Source of the DNA: Tessaracoccus lacteus
GTDB lineage: Bacteria; Actinomycetota; Actinomycetes; Propionibacteriales; Propionibacteriaceae
Direction: 5' to 3'
NCBI RefSeq assembly: GCF_029917005.1
Contig: NZ_CP123967.1
Coordinates: forward strand, 682,001-746,000
DNA: 64,000 bases
In this document: positions 23,897 through 32,722 of the stretch, piece after piece
How the letters are laid out: every line of letters starts with the position of its first letter
Numbering within the stretch: the first letter of the stretch is position 1
The notes under the pieces: generated by a model
Database searches by the model: none
Seen by the model: the letters and a program-made list of their open reading frames with translations, nothing else
Told to the model about the DNA's origin: nothing
Program-made: the position numbers and the translations under genes

Positions 23897-24493
23897 ATGC
23901 AGCACCTGAGGCGCTTCCAGCCCGGCGACGAGGCCGGTATCTCGCGGGTGTGCCTGCTGACAGCGCGCTTCGGCGGCGACGCGACGGGCATGATCAGCGA
24001 CGACCGGCTCTGGGGCGACGTGTTCGCCCTGCCGTACCCCGCCCGCGACCCCGGCCTGACGTTCGTCGTCGACGACGGCGACAGGAACGTGGTCGGCTAC
24101 GTGCTCGGCACGGACGACACCTCGGCCTTCGAGGCCTGGTTCCGCGACGTCTGGTGGCCGCCGCTCGCCCCGTCGGCGGAAGGGAAGGACCGCGTCGAGG
24201 CGGGGCTGATCGGGTTCGCCAACTCGCTCGGCATAGAGCCCCTTCCGTTCCTGGCCGAGTATCCCGCGCACGTCCACATCGACCTGCTGCCCGCGGCGCA
24301 GGGCGGCGGCTGGGGCCGTCGGCTGATGGAGCGCTACGTCGACGAGCTACGGGCGCGCGCCGTCCCCGGCGTCCACCTGGGAGCGTCGTCCGACAACACG
24401 AACGCCGTCGCGTTCTACCGTCACCTCGGCTGGACGGAACTCGCCGTGCCCGACGATCCCGGCACGGCCTTCTTCGGGCTCCGGCTGGCCTGA
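23897..24493 (+). CDS. GNAT family N-acetyltransferase
   Basis: A 198-residue acetyl-CoA-dependent acyltransferase. The beta4-alpha3 acetyl-CoA region reads VHIDLLPAAQGGGWGRRLME (about residues 129-148), preceded by TFVVDDGDRNVVGYVLGTDD and followed by VHLGASSDNTNAVAFYRHLG with the motif B Tyr. It resembles the OGA/GNAT-type sugar or small-molecule acetyltransferases; the acceptor is unknown. ATG at 23897 follows GAGGAGACGG. The gene with its ribosome site is the sole cargo between two inverted family D repeats, an arrangement that would fit a mobile cassette. Confidence 0.9.
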   Translation: MQHLRRFQPGDEAGISRVCLLTARFGGDATGMISDDRLWGDVFALPYPARDPGLTFVVDDGDRNVVGYVLGTDDTSAFEAWFRDVWWPPLAPSAEGKDRVEAGLIGFANSLGIEPLPFLAEYPAHVHIDLLPAAQGGGWGRRLMERYVDELRARAVPGVHLGASSDNTNAVAFYRHLGWTELAVPDDPGTAFFGLRLA

Positions 24494-24496
24494 GAA

Positions 24497-24582
24497 TGAG
24501 CAGATCCTCCTGCTCATCGCGAGATTTCGCCCGAAAACGGCCGTTTTCAGCGATGACAAGTGTGTCGTGCTCATCGCGACCC
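24497..24582. repeat. Family D repeat, right (inverted) copy
   Basis: Reads TGAGCAGATCCTCCTGCTCA at its left end, holds the perfect palindrome AAAACGGCCGTTTT and ends in GTGTCGTGCTCATCGCGACC. It begins a few bases after the GNAT stop. The inner hairpin could terminate GNAT transcription and that of the convergent ABC operon. Confidence 0.85.
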
Positions 24583-24605
24583 AGGGGAGCGGGGCCGGGG
24601 CGGGG

Positions 24606-25283
24606 TCAGAGGCGGGCACCGTCGAGGAGGCGGACGACGTGGTCGGCGCGGGCGACGAGAGCCGGGTCGTGCGTGGAGACGACCGCGGCGAGGCCGCGCT
24701 CATGGGCGAGTTCGACGATCAGGTCCATGATCGTGGCGGCGGTATCCGAGTCGAGCTGGCCCGTCGGCTCGTCGGCGATCAGGATGTCCGGCCCCGCGAC
24801 GACGGCGCGCGCGATGCCGACCCGCTGCTGCTGTCCGCCCGAGAGCTCGTGCGGGCGCTGGTGCGCGTGCCGCGCCAGGCCGACGCGCTCCAGCGCCTCC
24901 GCGACGCGCCGCGACCGCTCCTTCGGTTCCACCTGCGCGAGCCGGAGCGGCACCTCGACGTTCTCCGCGGCCGACAGCACCGGGATCAGCCCGAACGTCT
25001 GGAAGACGTAGCCGATCCGCCGCCTCCTGACCGCCAGCACCTCGGCCTCGGGCAGCTCCGACAGCACCCGGGTGTCGTCCAGCAGCACCCGCCCCGACGT
25101 CGGCCGGTCCAGCCCGCCGAGCAGGTTCAGCAGCGTCGTCTTGCCCGACCCCGACGGGCCGGTGACCGCCGTCAGCCGACCTGCCGCCACCTCCAGGGAG
25201 ACGCCCGTGAGTGCGTGCACGAGAGTCTCGCCCGAGCCGAAGTCGCGGGTCAGGTCGACGCCCGTCAGGCGAGACGTGGTCAT
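24606..25283 (-). CDS. ABC transporter ATP-binding protein (MacB/LolD type)
   Basis: A 225-residue ATPase with Walker A GPSGSGKT, Q-loop GYVFQTFGLIPVLSAAENVE, signature LSGGQQQRVGIARA, Walker B ILIADEPTGQLD and the switch His in VVSTHDPALVARA. This type drives FtsX-like permeases that move lipids, lipoproteins or drugs, or transmit force, not classical import. It is the last gene of a four-gene operon, joined to the preceding ATPase gene by a 4-bp overlap. Confidence 0.95.
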   Translation of the reverse strand: MTTSRLTGVDLTRDFGSGETLVHALTGVSLEVAAGRLTAVTGPSGSGKTTLLNLLGGLDRPTSGRVLLDDTRVLSELPEAEVLAVRRRRIGYVFQTFGLIPVLSAAENVEVPLRLAQVEPKERSRRVAEALERVGLARHAHQRPHELSGGQQQRVGIARAVVAGPDILIADEPTGQLDSDTAATIMDLIVELAHERGLAAVVSTHDPALVARADHVVRLLDGARL

Positions 25284-26224
25284 GAATCCTCCTGTGTCCC
25301 GTGGCGGGGCGCCGGAGCCGTGGCCGGTTCGCCCGGCCAGACGCCGACGTGGTCGCTCTCCCGGTGGATGCGGACCCTGTCGTGCAGCTGCAGCGCCGCC
25401 ACGTGCTCCGCGGGGAGCTGCACGCGCCCCGTGCGGTCGATCACCGAGTACTCCTCGACGACCTCGCGGACGCCGTCGCCGTCGGCGACCGTGTGACGCA
25501 GCACCTCCGTGGACGTCCGGCCGTCGCGGATCTGCACTGTGCGGGCGACGTGCCCGCTGACCATGGGGTCGTGCGTCACGATCAGGACGGTGGTGTCCAA
25601 CTCGGTCGCGGCCGTTCGCATCGCGTCGAGCACCTGTGCCGAGTGCACCTCGTCGAGCTCGCCGGTCGGCTCGTCGGCCAGCAGCACCGACGGGGCGTTC
25701 GCCAGCGCGGTGGCGATCGCGACCCGCTGCTGCTGGCCGCCCGACAGCGAGCCGGGCCGACGGTCGGCGCAGTCCGCCACGTCGAGGAGATCCAGCAGCA
25801 GCCCGGCGCGCTCCTCGCGACGACCGCGTCCCGCGATCACCATAGGCAGCGCGACGTTCTCGGCGGCGCTCAGGAAGGGCAGGAGGTTTCGGGAGGTCTG
25901 CTGGAACACGAAGCCGACGCTGTGCCGACGGAAGTCGACGCGCTGCCGGCGGCCCATCGCCGTCAGGTCCTCGCCCGCGACCCGCGCCCGACCGCCGGTG
26001 GGGGTGTCGAGGCCCGACAGGATGTTCAGCAGCGTCGACTTGCCAGACCCGGACGCCCCGACCAGCGCGACGACCTCGCCGGCCTCGACCGTGAGGTTCA
26101 GCCCCTGTAGCGCCTGCACCTCGATGCCCTCGCTGCGGTGGATCCGCACGAGGTCCTCGCACCAGATGTCCGGACCGGCGTGCGTGCGCCGGGCGCGCGA
26201 CAGGTCATGCGTGCGTGGTGTCAT
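25280..26224 (-). CDS. ABC transporter ATPase with a C-terminal AbrB-like domain
   Basis: A 314-residue protein. The ATPase domain shows VGASGSGKSTLLNILSG, FQQTSRNLLPFLSAAENVAL, LSGGQQQRVAIATA and VLLADEPTGELD. After about residue 245 comes an extra segment, YSVIDRTGRVQLPAEHVAAL followed by QLHDRVRIHRESDHVGVWPG, which fits the swapped-hairpin AbrB/MazE pattern (DxxGRxxLPxxxxxxLxxxDRV). This tail may mediate dimerisation or regulation. The operon has two ATPases for two permeases, so the pump could be a hetero-assembly. Confidence 0.9.
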   Translation of the reverse strand: MTPRTHDLSRARRTHAGPDIWCEDLVRIHRSEGIEVQALQGLNLTVEAGEVVALVGASGSGKSTLLNILSGLDTPTGGRARVAGEDLTAMGRRQRVDFRRHSVGFVFQQTSRNLLPFLSAAENVALPMVIAGRGRREERAGLLLDLLDVADCADRRPGSLSGGQQQRVAIATALANAPSVLLADEPTGELDEVHSAQVLDAMRTAATELDTTVLIVTHDPMVSGHVARTVQIRDGRTSTEVLRHTVADGDGVREVVEEYSVIDRTGRVQLPAEHVAALQLHDRVRIHRESDHVGVWPGEPATAPAPRHGTQEDS

Positions 26225-28802
26225 CGTTCCTCCGGAGTTGGTCTGCGACGTCGACGCGGCCCGCGCGCCACGCCTGGGTCAGGATGGAGAGGCCCGCCGC
26301 GGCGAGCAGCCCGGCGAGCACGGCGCCCAGCCCGAGCGGGTCGACATGGAGCGACGGCGCGGTCGCCGACTCCGTCAGCGAGGCGAGGTCGACGCTGCGC
26401 ACCAGCAGGGCGGCGATGCCGAGCCCCGCGGCCGCGCCCACCAGGAGAGCCACCGCGACGATCGGCGCCAGCTCCCACGCCGTGAGCTGCCTGAGCTGCG
26501 CCGGCCCGAGACCCAGGGTCCTGAGAATCGCGCCCAGCGAGCGCCGCTCCTGCGCCGCGAGCGCCTGCGACGCGGCCGTGGCCAGCAGCAGGAGCCCGAC
26601 GGTGCCGAGGGCAAGGACGCCGAAGATGCGGGTCAGCCCCGTCAGGGTCGGGCTCGAGCGCAGCGCGTCCAGCTCGGCGGCGGCCGTCTGCACCTTCGCC
26701 GTCGGCAGGAGGTCGGCGACCCTGTCGGCCACCGCGGCCGGGTCCGCGTCGTCGTCGAGCGAGACCAGCGCCAGCGTCGACGCCACGTCGCCGCCGCCGG
26801 GCCACCGGTCGACGTCGGCCAGCGCCCATGCCGAGCCGGTCAGCACGCCGGGCAGGTCGTCTACGCTGCGCGCGACGGTGACCGCCCCGAGCGCGCCGAG
26901 AGTGCCGGAACCGGTGCCCCCAGCGCCGCCCGTCACGATCCGTGCGTCCCCGCCGTCCTCGAACAGTTCCTCCGGGACCGCGTCGCCGCCCGCCGCGGCC
27001 GCGTAGACCACCGGCAGCGAGTCATCGGCCAGCCAGAGCCGCACGAGGGTCGAGTCGTCGCCCTGGCGGAGCGTCTCGTTCGACGAGGCGAGGCGCAGGC
27101 GCGTCATCGCGGCGACGCCATCGATCCCGGCCAGCTGCCCGGCCATTTCATCGGTGATGGGCGGCCCGCTGACGCGCACGTCGCCGCCGACCTCGCTCCA
27201 CGCGGAGCTGTCGACCCCGGCCGAGACCGTGCCGAGCAGCAGCGACGAGGTGACGGCCATGGTGGTACCCAGCACGACCGCGGCCACCGGGACGGCGCCG
27301 CCAGCGGGGGAGCGCAGGGCCCGGGCCGCGCCCAGGAAGCCGACCAGCCCGCGACGCGGGCGCAGCGCCGCCTGCAGCGCGCGCAGAGGGAGCGGGTAGA
27401 GCCGGAGGACGGCCAGCACCACGGCGACGGCGACCAGCAGGGGAGAGGCGACGGCGAGCACGCCGCCGGTCGGGCCGGAGGCCAGCTGCCACGCCGAGAC
27501 CCCCGCGGCCAGCAGCACGAGCATTTCGGCGACGACCCGCCACCTGGCCGTCGCGCGGCCCGGGGATCCGGGGGCGGCGGTCAGCGACGCGGTCAGCAGC
27601 CCGGCGGGCACCAGGGCCACCAGCAGTGTCCAGAACCACGCGACCCAACCGTCGCTTCCCGGCGAGAGGGCGGCGGCCGCCAGGTGCCCCAGCGCGGCCG
27701 ACGGCACGCCCACCGCGAGCCCCTCGACGAGGGCCAGGCTGCGTTGCTGGCGCCGGGACAGGCCGCGCGCGGCGGTCAGGGCCGACGTCCCGCGGCGCCG
27801 GTCGGCCACCAGCCGCGCGGCGAGCAGGACGAGAGCCGCCCCGACACCGAGCGGGCCCGCGGCGCTGACCCACACCAGGGTCCGCGTGGTGACCTGCTGA
27901 GCCGACACCGAGGTCAGGGCCGGACCGAGCTCGGTAGCCAGCCGGACGGTCGTCGCGCCGTCGGGCGAGACGCTCCACGACGGCGCCGTCAGCCCGGTGA
28001 CCTGCGCGTTCAGGGAGTCGACGTCCACGCCAGAGCCCCCGACCGCGGCCGGGTCGAGCCGGAACCACAGGGTGGTGCGGAACGGCGCCTGTAGGCGGCC
28101 CGTCGGGTCCCCGCCTGCCAGCTCGTCCGGCAGGAACACGCCGACCTCGAGCTCGATGCCCCGGTTCGGGTCGCTCAGCTCGTTGTAGCGACGCCCGAGC
28201 TCGAGGTGCTCCCAGCGCACGTCGGTCGCGTCGCGGGGGCGGAAGATCCCGGTGATCAGGTAGTCGTTGCCGACGACGTCGCCGACCTCCCAGCCCATGC
28301 GTGTGGCCGCGTCGGCGAGGACGGCGACCTGCTGTGGCCCCTCGTCGTCGAGCGCGGGCCACGCTCCGTCGGTCAGCTCGGCATGCTCCGCGAGCGCGGG
28401 GTCGACCAGCAGGTGCCACGTGACGGTGTAGTAGCCGGAGGCCTGCGGCGGCACGCTGGAGGTGGTCGTGGCGTACTGCGCGACGAACTGCGCGGGCGCC
28501 AGCAGCGATCGCAGCGGCTCCGGCTGCGCCTGCCGGATGGCCTCGGCGGCATCGGCGTTGTCGTCCCACGGGTCGTGCAGCTGGCCGTCGAGCGGCGCCG
28601 GGACGCTCCAGGTGCCCGACACGTCGCCGGCGATGGCCGACAGCGAGCCCAACCGCTGGGCCAGCTGCCGGTCGTCGAGGTCGGCGACCAGCCGGGGAAC
28701 GGCTGTCGCCAGGGCGGAGACGACGGCGACGGTGAACGCCAGCAGCATCGTCGGCCACGGCCCGTCGGCCACCTGGCGCCGCAGGAGCGTCCACAGGGTC
28801 AT
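26205..28802 (-). CDS. FtsX-like ABC permease, second of the operon
   Basis: About 865 residues with an N-terminal helix, a large extracellular domain, and FtsX-type helix bundles in two blocks: VTTRTLVWVSAAGPLGVGAA and following hydrophobic segments mid-protein, and RIFGVLALGTVGLLLLATAA plus LAAQERRSLGAILRTLGLGP near the C-terminus. The cytoplasmic loop RRSLGAILRTLGL is the coupling-helix region for the ATPase. The start ATG overlaps the upstream permease stop by 4 bp and the C-terminus overlaps the next ATPase gene by 20 bp. The cargo cannot be read from sequence. Confidence 0.88.
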   Translation of the reverse strand: MTLWTLLRRQVADGPWPTMLLAFTVAVVSALATAVPRLVADLDDRQLAQRLGSLSAIAGDVSGTWSVPAPLDGQLHDPWDDNADAAEAIRQAQPEPLRSLLAPAQFVAQYATTTSSVPPQASGYYTVTWHLLVDPALAEHAELTDGAWPALDDEGPQQVAVLADAATRMGWEVGDVVGNDYLITGIFRPRDATDVRWEHLELGRRYNELSDPNRGIELEVGVFLPDELAGGDPTGRLQAPFRTTLWFRLDPAAVGGSGVDVDSLNAQVTGLTAPSWSVSPDGATTVRLATELGPALTSVSAQQVTTRTLVWVSAAGPLGVGAALVLLAARLVADRRRGTSALTAARGLSRRQQRSLALVEGLAVGVPSAALGHLAAAALSPGSDGWVAWFWTLLVALVPAGLLTASLTAAPGSPGRATARWRVVAEMLVLLAAGVSAWQLASGPTGGVLAVASPLLVAVAVVLAVLRLYPLPLRALQAALRPRRGLVGFLGAARALRSPAGGAVPVAAVVLGTTMAVTSSLLLGTVSAGVDSSAWSEVGGDVRVSGPPITDEMAGQLAGIDGVAAMTRLRLASSNETLRQGDDSTLVRLWLADDSLPVVYAAAAGGDAVPEELFEDGGDARIVTGGAGGTGSGTLGALGAVTVARSVDDLPGVLTGSAWALADVDRWPGGGDVASTLALVSLDDDADPAAVADRVADLLPTAKVQTAAAELDALRSSPTLTGLTRIFGVLALGTVGLLLLATAASQALAAQERRSLGAILRTLGLGPAQLRQLTAWELAPIVAVALLVGAAAGLGIAALLVRSVDLASLTESATAPSLHVDPLGLGAVLAGLLAAAGLSILTQAWRAGRVDVADQLRRNDDTTHA

Positions 28803-31219
28803 CGGACCTCCTCCCGGTACTCCGCGTCGCGCGCCTGGCCGAGCACGGCCGCGCCCGCCAGCGCGACGACCACCGCGGTCGCGGTCGCGCCGGCCGCCAG
28901 CAGCGCGGCCAGCTGGGGCAGGTCCGCGACCAGCGCGACGGGGAGGTCGGCCCCGGTCGAGTGCGCCAGCGGCGCGGTCACCAGCGCCGCGACGCCGAGG
29001 CCTCCCGCGACGCCGGCGGCTGCGGCCAGCGCCGCGACGACGGCCGACTCCCAGACCCTGGCCGCTGCCTGGGCCGCCGGCGTCATGCCGAGCGCCCGCA
29101 GCACGGCCACCTCGGGCCTGCGGGCGCGCAGTTGGGCGGCCGACGCCGCGGCAACACCGGCAGCGGCCAGTGCGACGGCACCGACGGCGGCGAGCCGCAT
29201 CGAACCGGCGGTCAGCGCCGTCGGGCCGTCGGCCGACGCAGGGGTCGGTCGGGTGACGTCTGTCACGCCGGGCTCGGCTGCCAGCGCGGCCAGCTGGTCG
29301 TCCGTGCCGTCCCCGGCCCACAGCTCGGCCGGTCCGCCGAGCGTGCGGCCGTCGGAGGCGAGGGCACGTTCCAGGGCCGCAGAGTCGACCAGCGCCCCGT
29401 CGTCGATGCGCGGCAGCGTGTCGACGACAGCCACGACCGTGGCGTCGAAGCGCGCCCCGAAGGCCCCGATGACCAGCGCGTCGCCGACCTCCAGCGACGC
29501 GTCCCGGGCGACGGACGTCGTCAGCGCGACGGGCACGGTGTCCGCCGCGGCGTCGCTGAGGTCGGGGGTGGTGGCGCCGCCGGGCAGGATGGCCACGCGC
29601 GCGAGCGAGTCTGTGGGGGCGGCGAGCATGGGGACCAGTAGGTTGCCGACCTGACCGGCGTCGGCGCGCCACACGGGGGTCGGCGAGGCGAGCCCGGCCG
29701 CGGCTGGCAGCGGCACGTCGTCGGCTGAGGTCGACGAGAGGGTCGCCCTGACCGGCGCCCCGGCGGCCAGCGCGGCGACGTCACCCTCGTAGCGGGCCGC
29801 CGAGCCGGCGAACACGGCCGAGAACGTGGCGGTGGACGTCGCGAGCACGATCAGGACGACCGGCACCGCGTGCAGGCGCAGGGCGCGGGCGAGCTGCGCC
29901 CCCGCCAGCCACAGCGGCGTGCCGGCCGTGCGCGTGGCCAGTTCCAGCAACCGCGTGACGGGGGCGAGCACCGCGAGGGCGGCGACGGCGACGGCGGCGA
30001 GCAGCAACGCCGGGGACAGCGCGGCGACGGGGTCGCCGACCACGCCGGTGTCGATGACCTCCGCCAGGCGTCCGTTCCGGTGCAGCTGCCACGTCGTGAG
30101 CGCGGCCAGCGCGCACACCAGTGCCAGCGACGCGGCCCCGGCGACGGCGCGGAGCCGTCCGGAGTCGCGGCCGTCGCGGGGGCGCGAGGAGCGGATGGCC
30201 ACGCCGCCGAGGGCGCCGGCCGAGAGCGCGAGGGACACCACGGCCCCCGTGTTCACCTGGCCGACGAGAAGCGCGCCGAGGGCCGTGCCGCAGACGGCGA
30301 CGACCAGCGCCTCGGCCAGGCCGGCGGCGAGCACTTGCCGCCTGGCCGCGCCACGGGCGAACAACAGCCCCACCTCGGATTCGCGGGCGGCGGCCAGCAG
30401 GACGGCGACCTGCACCAGTCCGACGGCCGCCACGAGCAGCAGCACCGTCAGGGGGACGATGCGGAGGAACGCGGCGAGCTCGAGGTCGGTGTCCGCGGAC
30501 GCCGCGGCCGCGGCCAGGTCCCCGCCGACGGTGACGCCGCGGCCCGTGAGGTCCGCGGACTCCGCCAGCTCGCGGGCCCTCCCGGCGCCGGCGGCCAGCG
30601 TGCCGAGCCCGGACGCCGTCGCGCCGCCGGGCAGCACGGTCCACTGGACGAAGGGGGAATCGGTGGCCGCGACCACCTTGTCGGCGACGAGCAGCGGGGA
30701 ACCGACGGCCTCCGCCAGGCGCGCGTCCGTCAGCCGCCAGGTCCCCGTCACCGTCACCGTCCGGCCCGCGACGCTCACCTCGTCGCCGACCTCGAGACCG
30801 AGCGCGTCGGCTGCCGAGTGGGGGACGGCCGCCTCATTCTCCGCGGCAGGCAGGGCGCCCTCGACGGCGACGGCGGAGTCGAACAGCGGACCGGCGGCCA
30901 GCGTCACGCGCGACGAGCCGACGCGCTGTGGCTCGGTGTCGTAGCTGGTCAGCACCGTGACGGGGGTCGGCGCGAGGCCGCCAGCCAGGGCCTTCCTCGC
31001 CGCCTCGTCCTGGGACGTCGGGTCCGCGGCGAGCCGGGTGCGGACCGTCAGCGTCGAGTCGGCGACGGCGTCGGCGGCGGTCTCGTCGGCCAGGCTCGCC
31101 CAGTGCCCGAGCGACCCGACGACCAGCCCCGCGACGACCGCCACGAGCGCCAGCAGGACGACGAGCAGCGCGCGGGCGGCGGCCGCCCGACGCAGCGCAA
31201 CACCTACCCAGCCGGTCAT
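28799..31219 (-). CDS. FtsX-like ABC permease, first gene of the operon
   Basis: An 806-residue membrane protein. One N-terminal helix (ALLVVLLALVAVVAGLVVGS), a periplasmic-type domain with LGLEVGDEVSVAGRTVTVTG, then FtsX blocks (FLRIVPLTVLLLVAAVGLVQ; LRARRPEVAVLRALGMTPAA). Like its partner it contains two extracellular domains of beta-rich character. It starts the operon permease-permease-ATPase-ATPase, in which every junction overlaps. The 69-bp spacer to purF carries promoters for both directions; TAGCAT lies 8 nt before this ATG. Confidence 0.88.
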   Translation of the reverse strand: MTGWVGVALRRAAAARALLVVLLALVAVVAGLVVGSLGHWASLADETAADAVADSTLTVRTRLAADPTSQDEAARKALAGGLAPTPVTVLTSYDTEPQRVGSSRVTLAAGPLFDSAVAVEGALPAAENEAAVPHSAADALGLEVGDEVSVAGRTVTVTGTWRLTDARLAEAVGSPLLVADKVVAATDSPFVQWTVLPGGATASGLGTLAAGAGRARELAESADLTGRGVTVGGDLAAAAASADTDLELAAFLRIVPLTVLLLVAAVGLVQVAVLLAAARESEVGLLFARGAARRQVLAAGLAEALVVAVCGTALGALLVGQVNTGAVVSLALSAGALGGVAIRSSRPRDGRDSGRLRAVAGAASLALVCALAALTTWQLHRNGRLAEVIDTGVVGDPVAALSPALLLAAVAVAALAVLAPVTRLLELATRTAGTPLWLAGAQLARALRLHAVPVVLIVLATSTATFSAVFAGSAARYEGDVAALAAGAPVRATLSSTSADDVPLPAAAGLASPTPVWRADAGQVGNLLVPMLAAPTDSLARVAILPGGATTPDLSDAAADTVPVALTTSVARDASLEVGDALVIGAFGARFDATVVAVVDTLPRIDDGALVDSAALERALASDGRTLGGPAELWAGDGTDDQLAALAAEPGVTDVTRPTPASADGPTALTAGSMRLAAVGAVALAAAGVAAASAAQLRARRPEVAVLRALGMTPAAQAAARVWESAVVAALAAAAGVAGGLGVAALVTAPLAHSTGADLPVALVADLPQLAALLAAGATATAVVVALAGAAVLGQARDAEYREEVR

Positions 31220-31276
31220 GTGCCCACATGCTAGTCATGGCTCCCCGTGAAGAGGTCCGCCCGGGCGCCTTCCGTA

Positions 31277-31282
31277 TAGGCT
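31277..31282 (+). promoter_or_regulatory. -10 element of leaderless purF transcript
   Basis: TAGGCT, six bases, then the purF GTG at 31289; no ribosome site. Confidence 0.5.
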
Positions 31283-31288
31283 GATCCG

Positions 31289-32722
31289 GTGCCGAACGAC
31301 TTTGAAGGTCCGAAAGAGGAATGTGGCGTCTTCGGGGTGTGGGCACCCGAGGAGGACGTCGCGCAACTCACGTTCTACGGCCTGTTCGCGCTCCAGCACC
31401 GCGGGCAGGAGTCCGCGGGCATCGCGGTCAGCAACGAGCAGCGCATCATGGTCTACAAGGACATGGGGCTCGTGTCCCAGGTGTTCAACGAGGCCACGCT
31501 CCGGTCGCTGCCCGGGCGGCTGGCCATCGGCCACACGCGCTATTCCACGACCGGCGCGTCGGTCTGGAACAACGCGCAGCCCACGTTCCGCGCCACGCAG
31601 CACGGCGGCCTCGCGCTGGCCCACAACGGCAACCTGACCAACACCGACGAGTTGGAGGACTGGCTGGCCGAGCTCGCCCCGTCGGAGAAGGTGCCGCGCA
31701 AGAAGACCATGGACTCGACCAACGACACCTCGCTGGTCACGGCCCTGATGTCCAGCTTCGGCGACCTGCCGCTCGAGGACGTCGCGCTCCGCGTCCTGCC
31801 GCGCCTCGTCGGCGCCTTCTGCCTCACCTTCATGACCGAGACGACGCTGTACGCCGCCCGCGACCCGCAGGGCATCCGCCCGCTTGTGCTCGGCCGGCTG
31901 AGCAACGGCTGGGTCGTCGCCTCCGAGACCGCGGCCCTCGACATCGTCGGAGCGAGCTTCGTGCGCGAGGTCGAGCCCGGCGAGTTCCTCGCCATCGACG
32001 AGCGGGGCCTGCGGACGCAGCGCTTCGCCGAGCCCGAGCCCAAGGGCTGCATCTTCGAGTACGTCTACCTCGCCCGCCCCGACACCACCATCGGCGGCCA
32101 GAACGTCCACTCCACCCGCGTGCGGATCGGCCGGAAGCTGGCCGAGGAGTTCCCCGTCGACGCCGATCTCGTCATCCCCGTGCCCGAGTCGGGCACGCCG
32201 TCGGCCATCGGCTACGCACAGGGCTCCGGCATCCCCTACGGACAGGGACTCGTCAAGAACGCCTACGTCGGCCGCACCTTCATCCAGCCGAGCCAGACCA
32301 TCCGCCAGCTCGGCATCCGGCTGAAGCTCAACCCGCTCCGCGAGGTCATCGAGGGCAAGCGGCTCGTCGTCGTCGACGACTCCATCGTGCGCGGCAACAC
32401 CCAGCGTGCCCTCGTGCGGATGCTCCGCGAGGCGGGCGCCAGTCAGGTGCACGTGCGCATCTCGTCCCCGCCGGTCCAGTGGCCGTGCTTCTACGGCATC
32501 GATTTCGCCACCCGCGCCGAGCTCATCGCGCCCGGGCTCAGCGTCGACGAGATCTGCACCTCCATCGGCGCCGACTCGCTCGGCTACATCTCCATCGATG
32601 GCCTGACCGAGGCCACCCACATCCCGGCGGACAGCCTCTGCCGGGCCTGCTTCGACGGCAGGTACCCCGTCGCCATCCCACCCGCACAGGCCAAGCTCCT
32701 GAACCTGGAGGTCGTGAAGTGA
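31289..32722 (+). CDS. purF: Amidophosphoribosyltransferase
   Basis: A 477-residue enzyme for the committed step of purine synthesis, PRPP plus glutamine to phosphoribosylamine. The N-terminal nucleophile Cys is residue 12 in EECGVFGVWA, so an 11-residue propeptide must be removed, as in the Bacillus-type PurF. HRGQESAGIAV and the glutaminase loops follow. The PRPP-binding motif is VVVDDSIVRGNTQRALVR (about 355-372). LCRACFDGRYP near the C-terminus and upstream Cys residues fit the iron-sulfur type. GTG at 31289 is 6 nt behind TAGGCT. The stop overlaps the purM start. Confidence 0.97.
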   Translation: MPNDFEGPKEECGVFGVWAPEEDVAQLTFYGLFALQHRGQESAGIAVSNEQRIMVYKDMGLVSQVFNEATLRSLPGRLAIGHTRYSTTGASVWNNAQPTFRATQHGGLALAHNGNLTNTDELEDWLAELAPSEKVPRKKTMDSTNDTSLVTALMSSFGDLPLEDVALRVLPRLVGAFCLTFMTETTLYAARDPQGIRPLVLGRLSNGWVVASETAALDIVGASFVREVEPGEFLAIDERGLRTQRFAEPEPKGCIFEYVYLARPDTTIGGQNVHSTRVRIGRKLAEEFPVDADLVIPVPESGTPSAIGYAQGSGIPYGQGLVKNAYVGRTFIQPSQTIRQLGIRLKLNPLREVIEGKRLVVVDDSIVRGNTQRALVRMLREAGASQVHVRISSPPVQWPCFYGIDFATRAELIAPGLSVDEICTSIGADSLGYISIDGLTEATHIPADSLCRACFDGRYPVAIPPAQAKLLNLEVVK

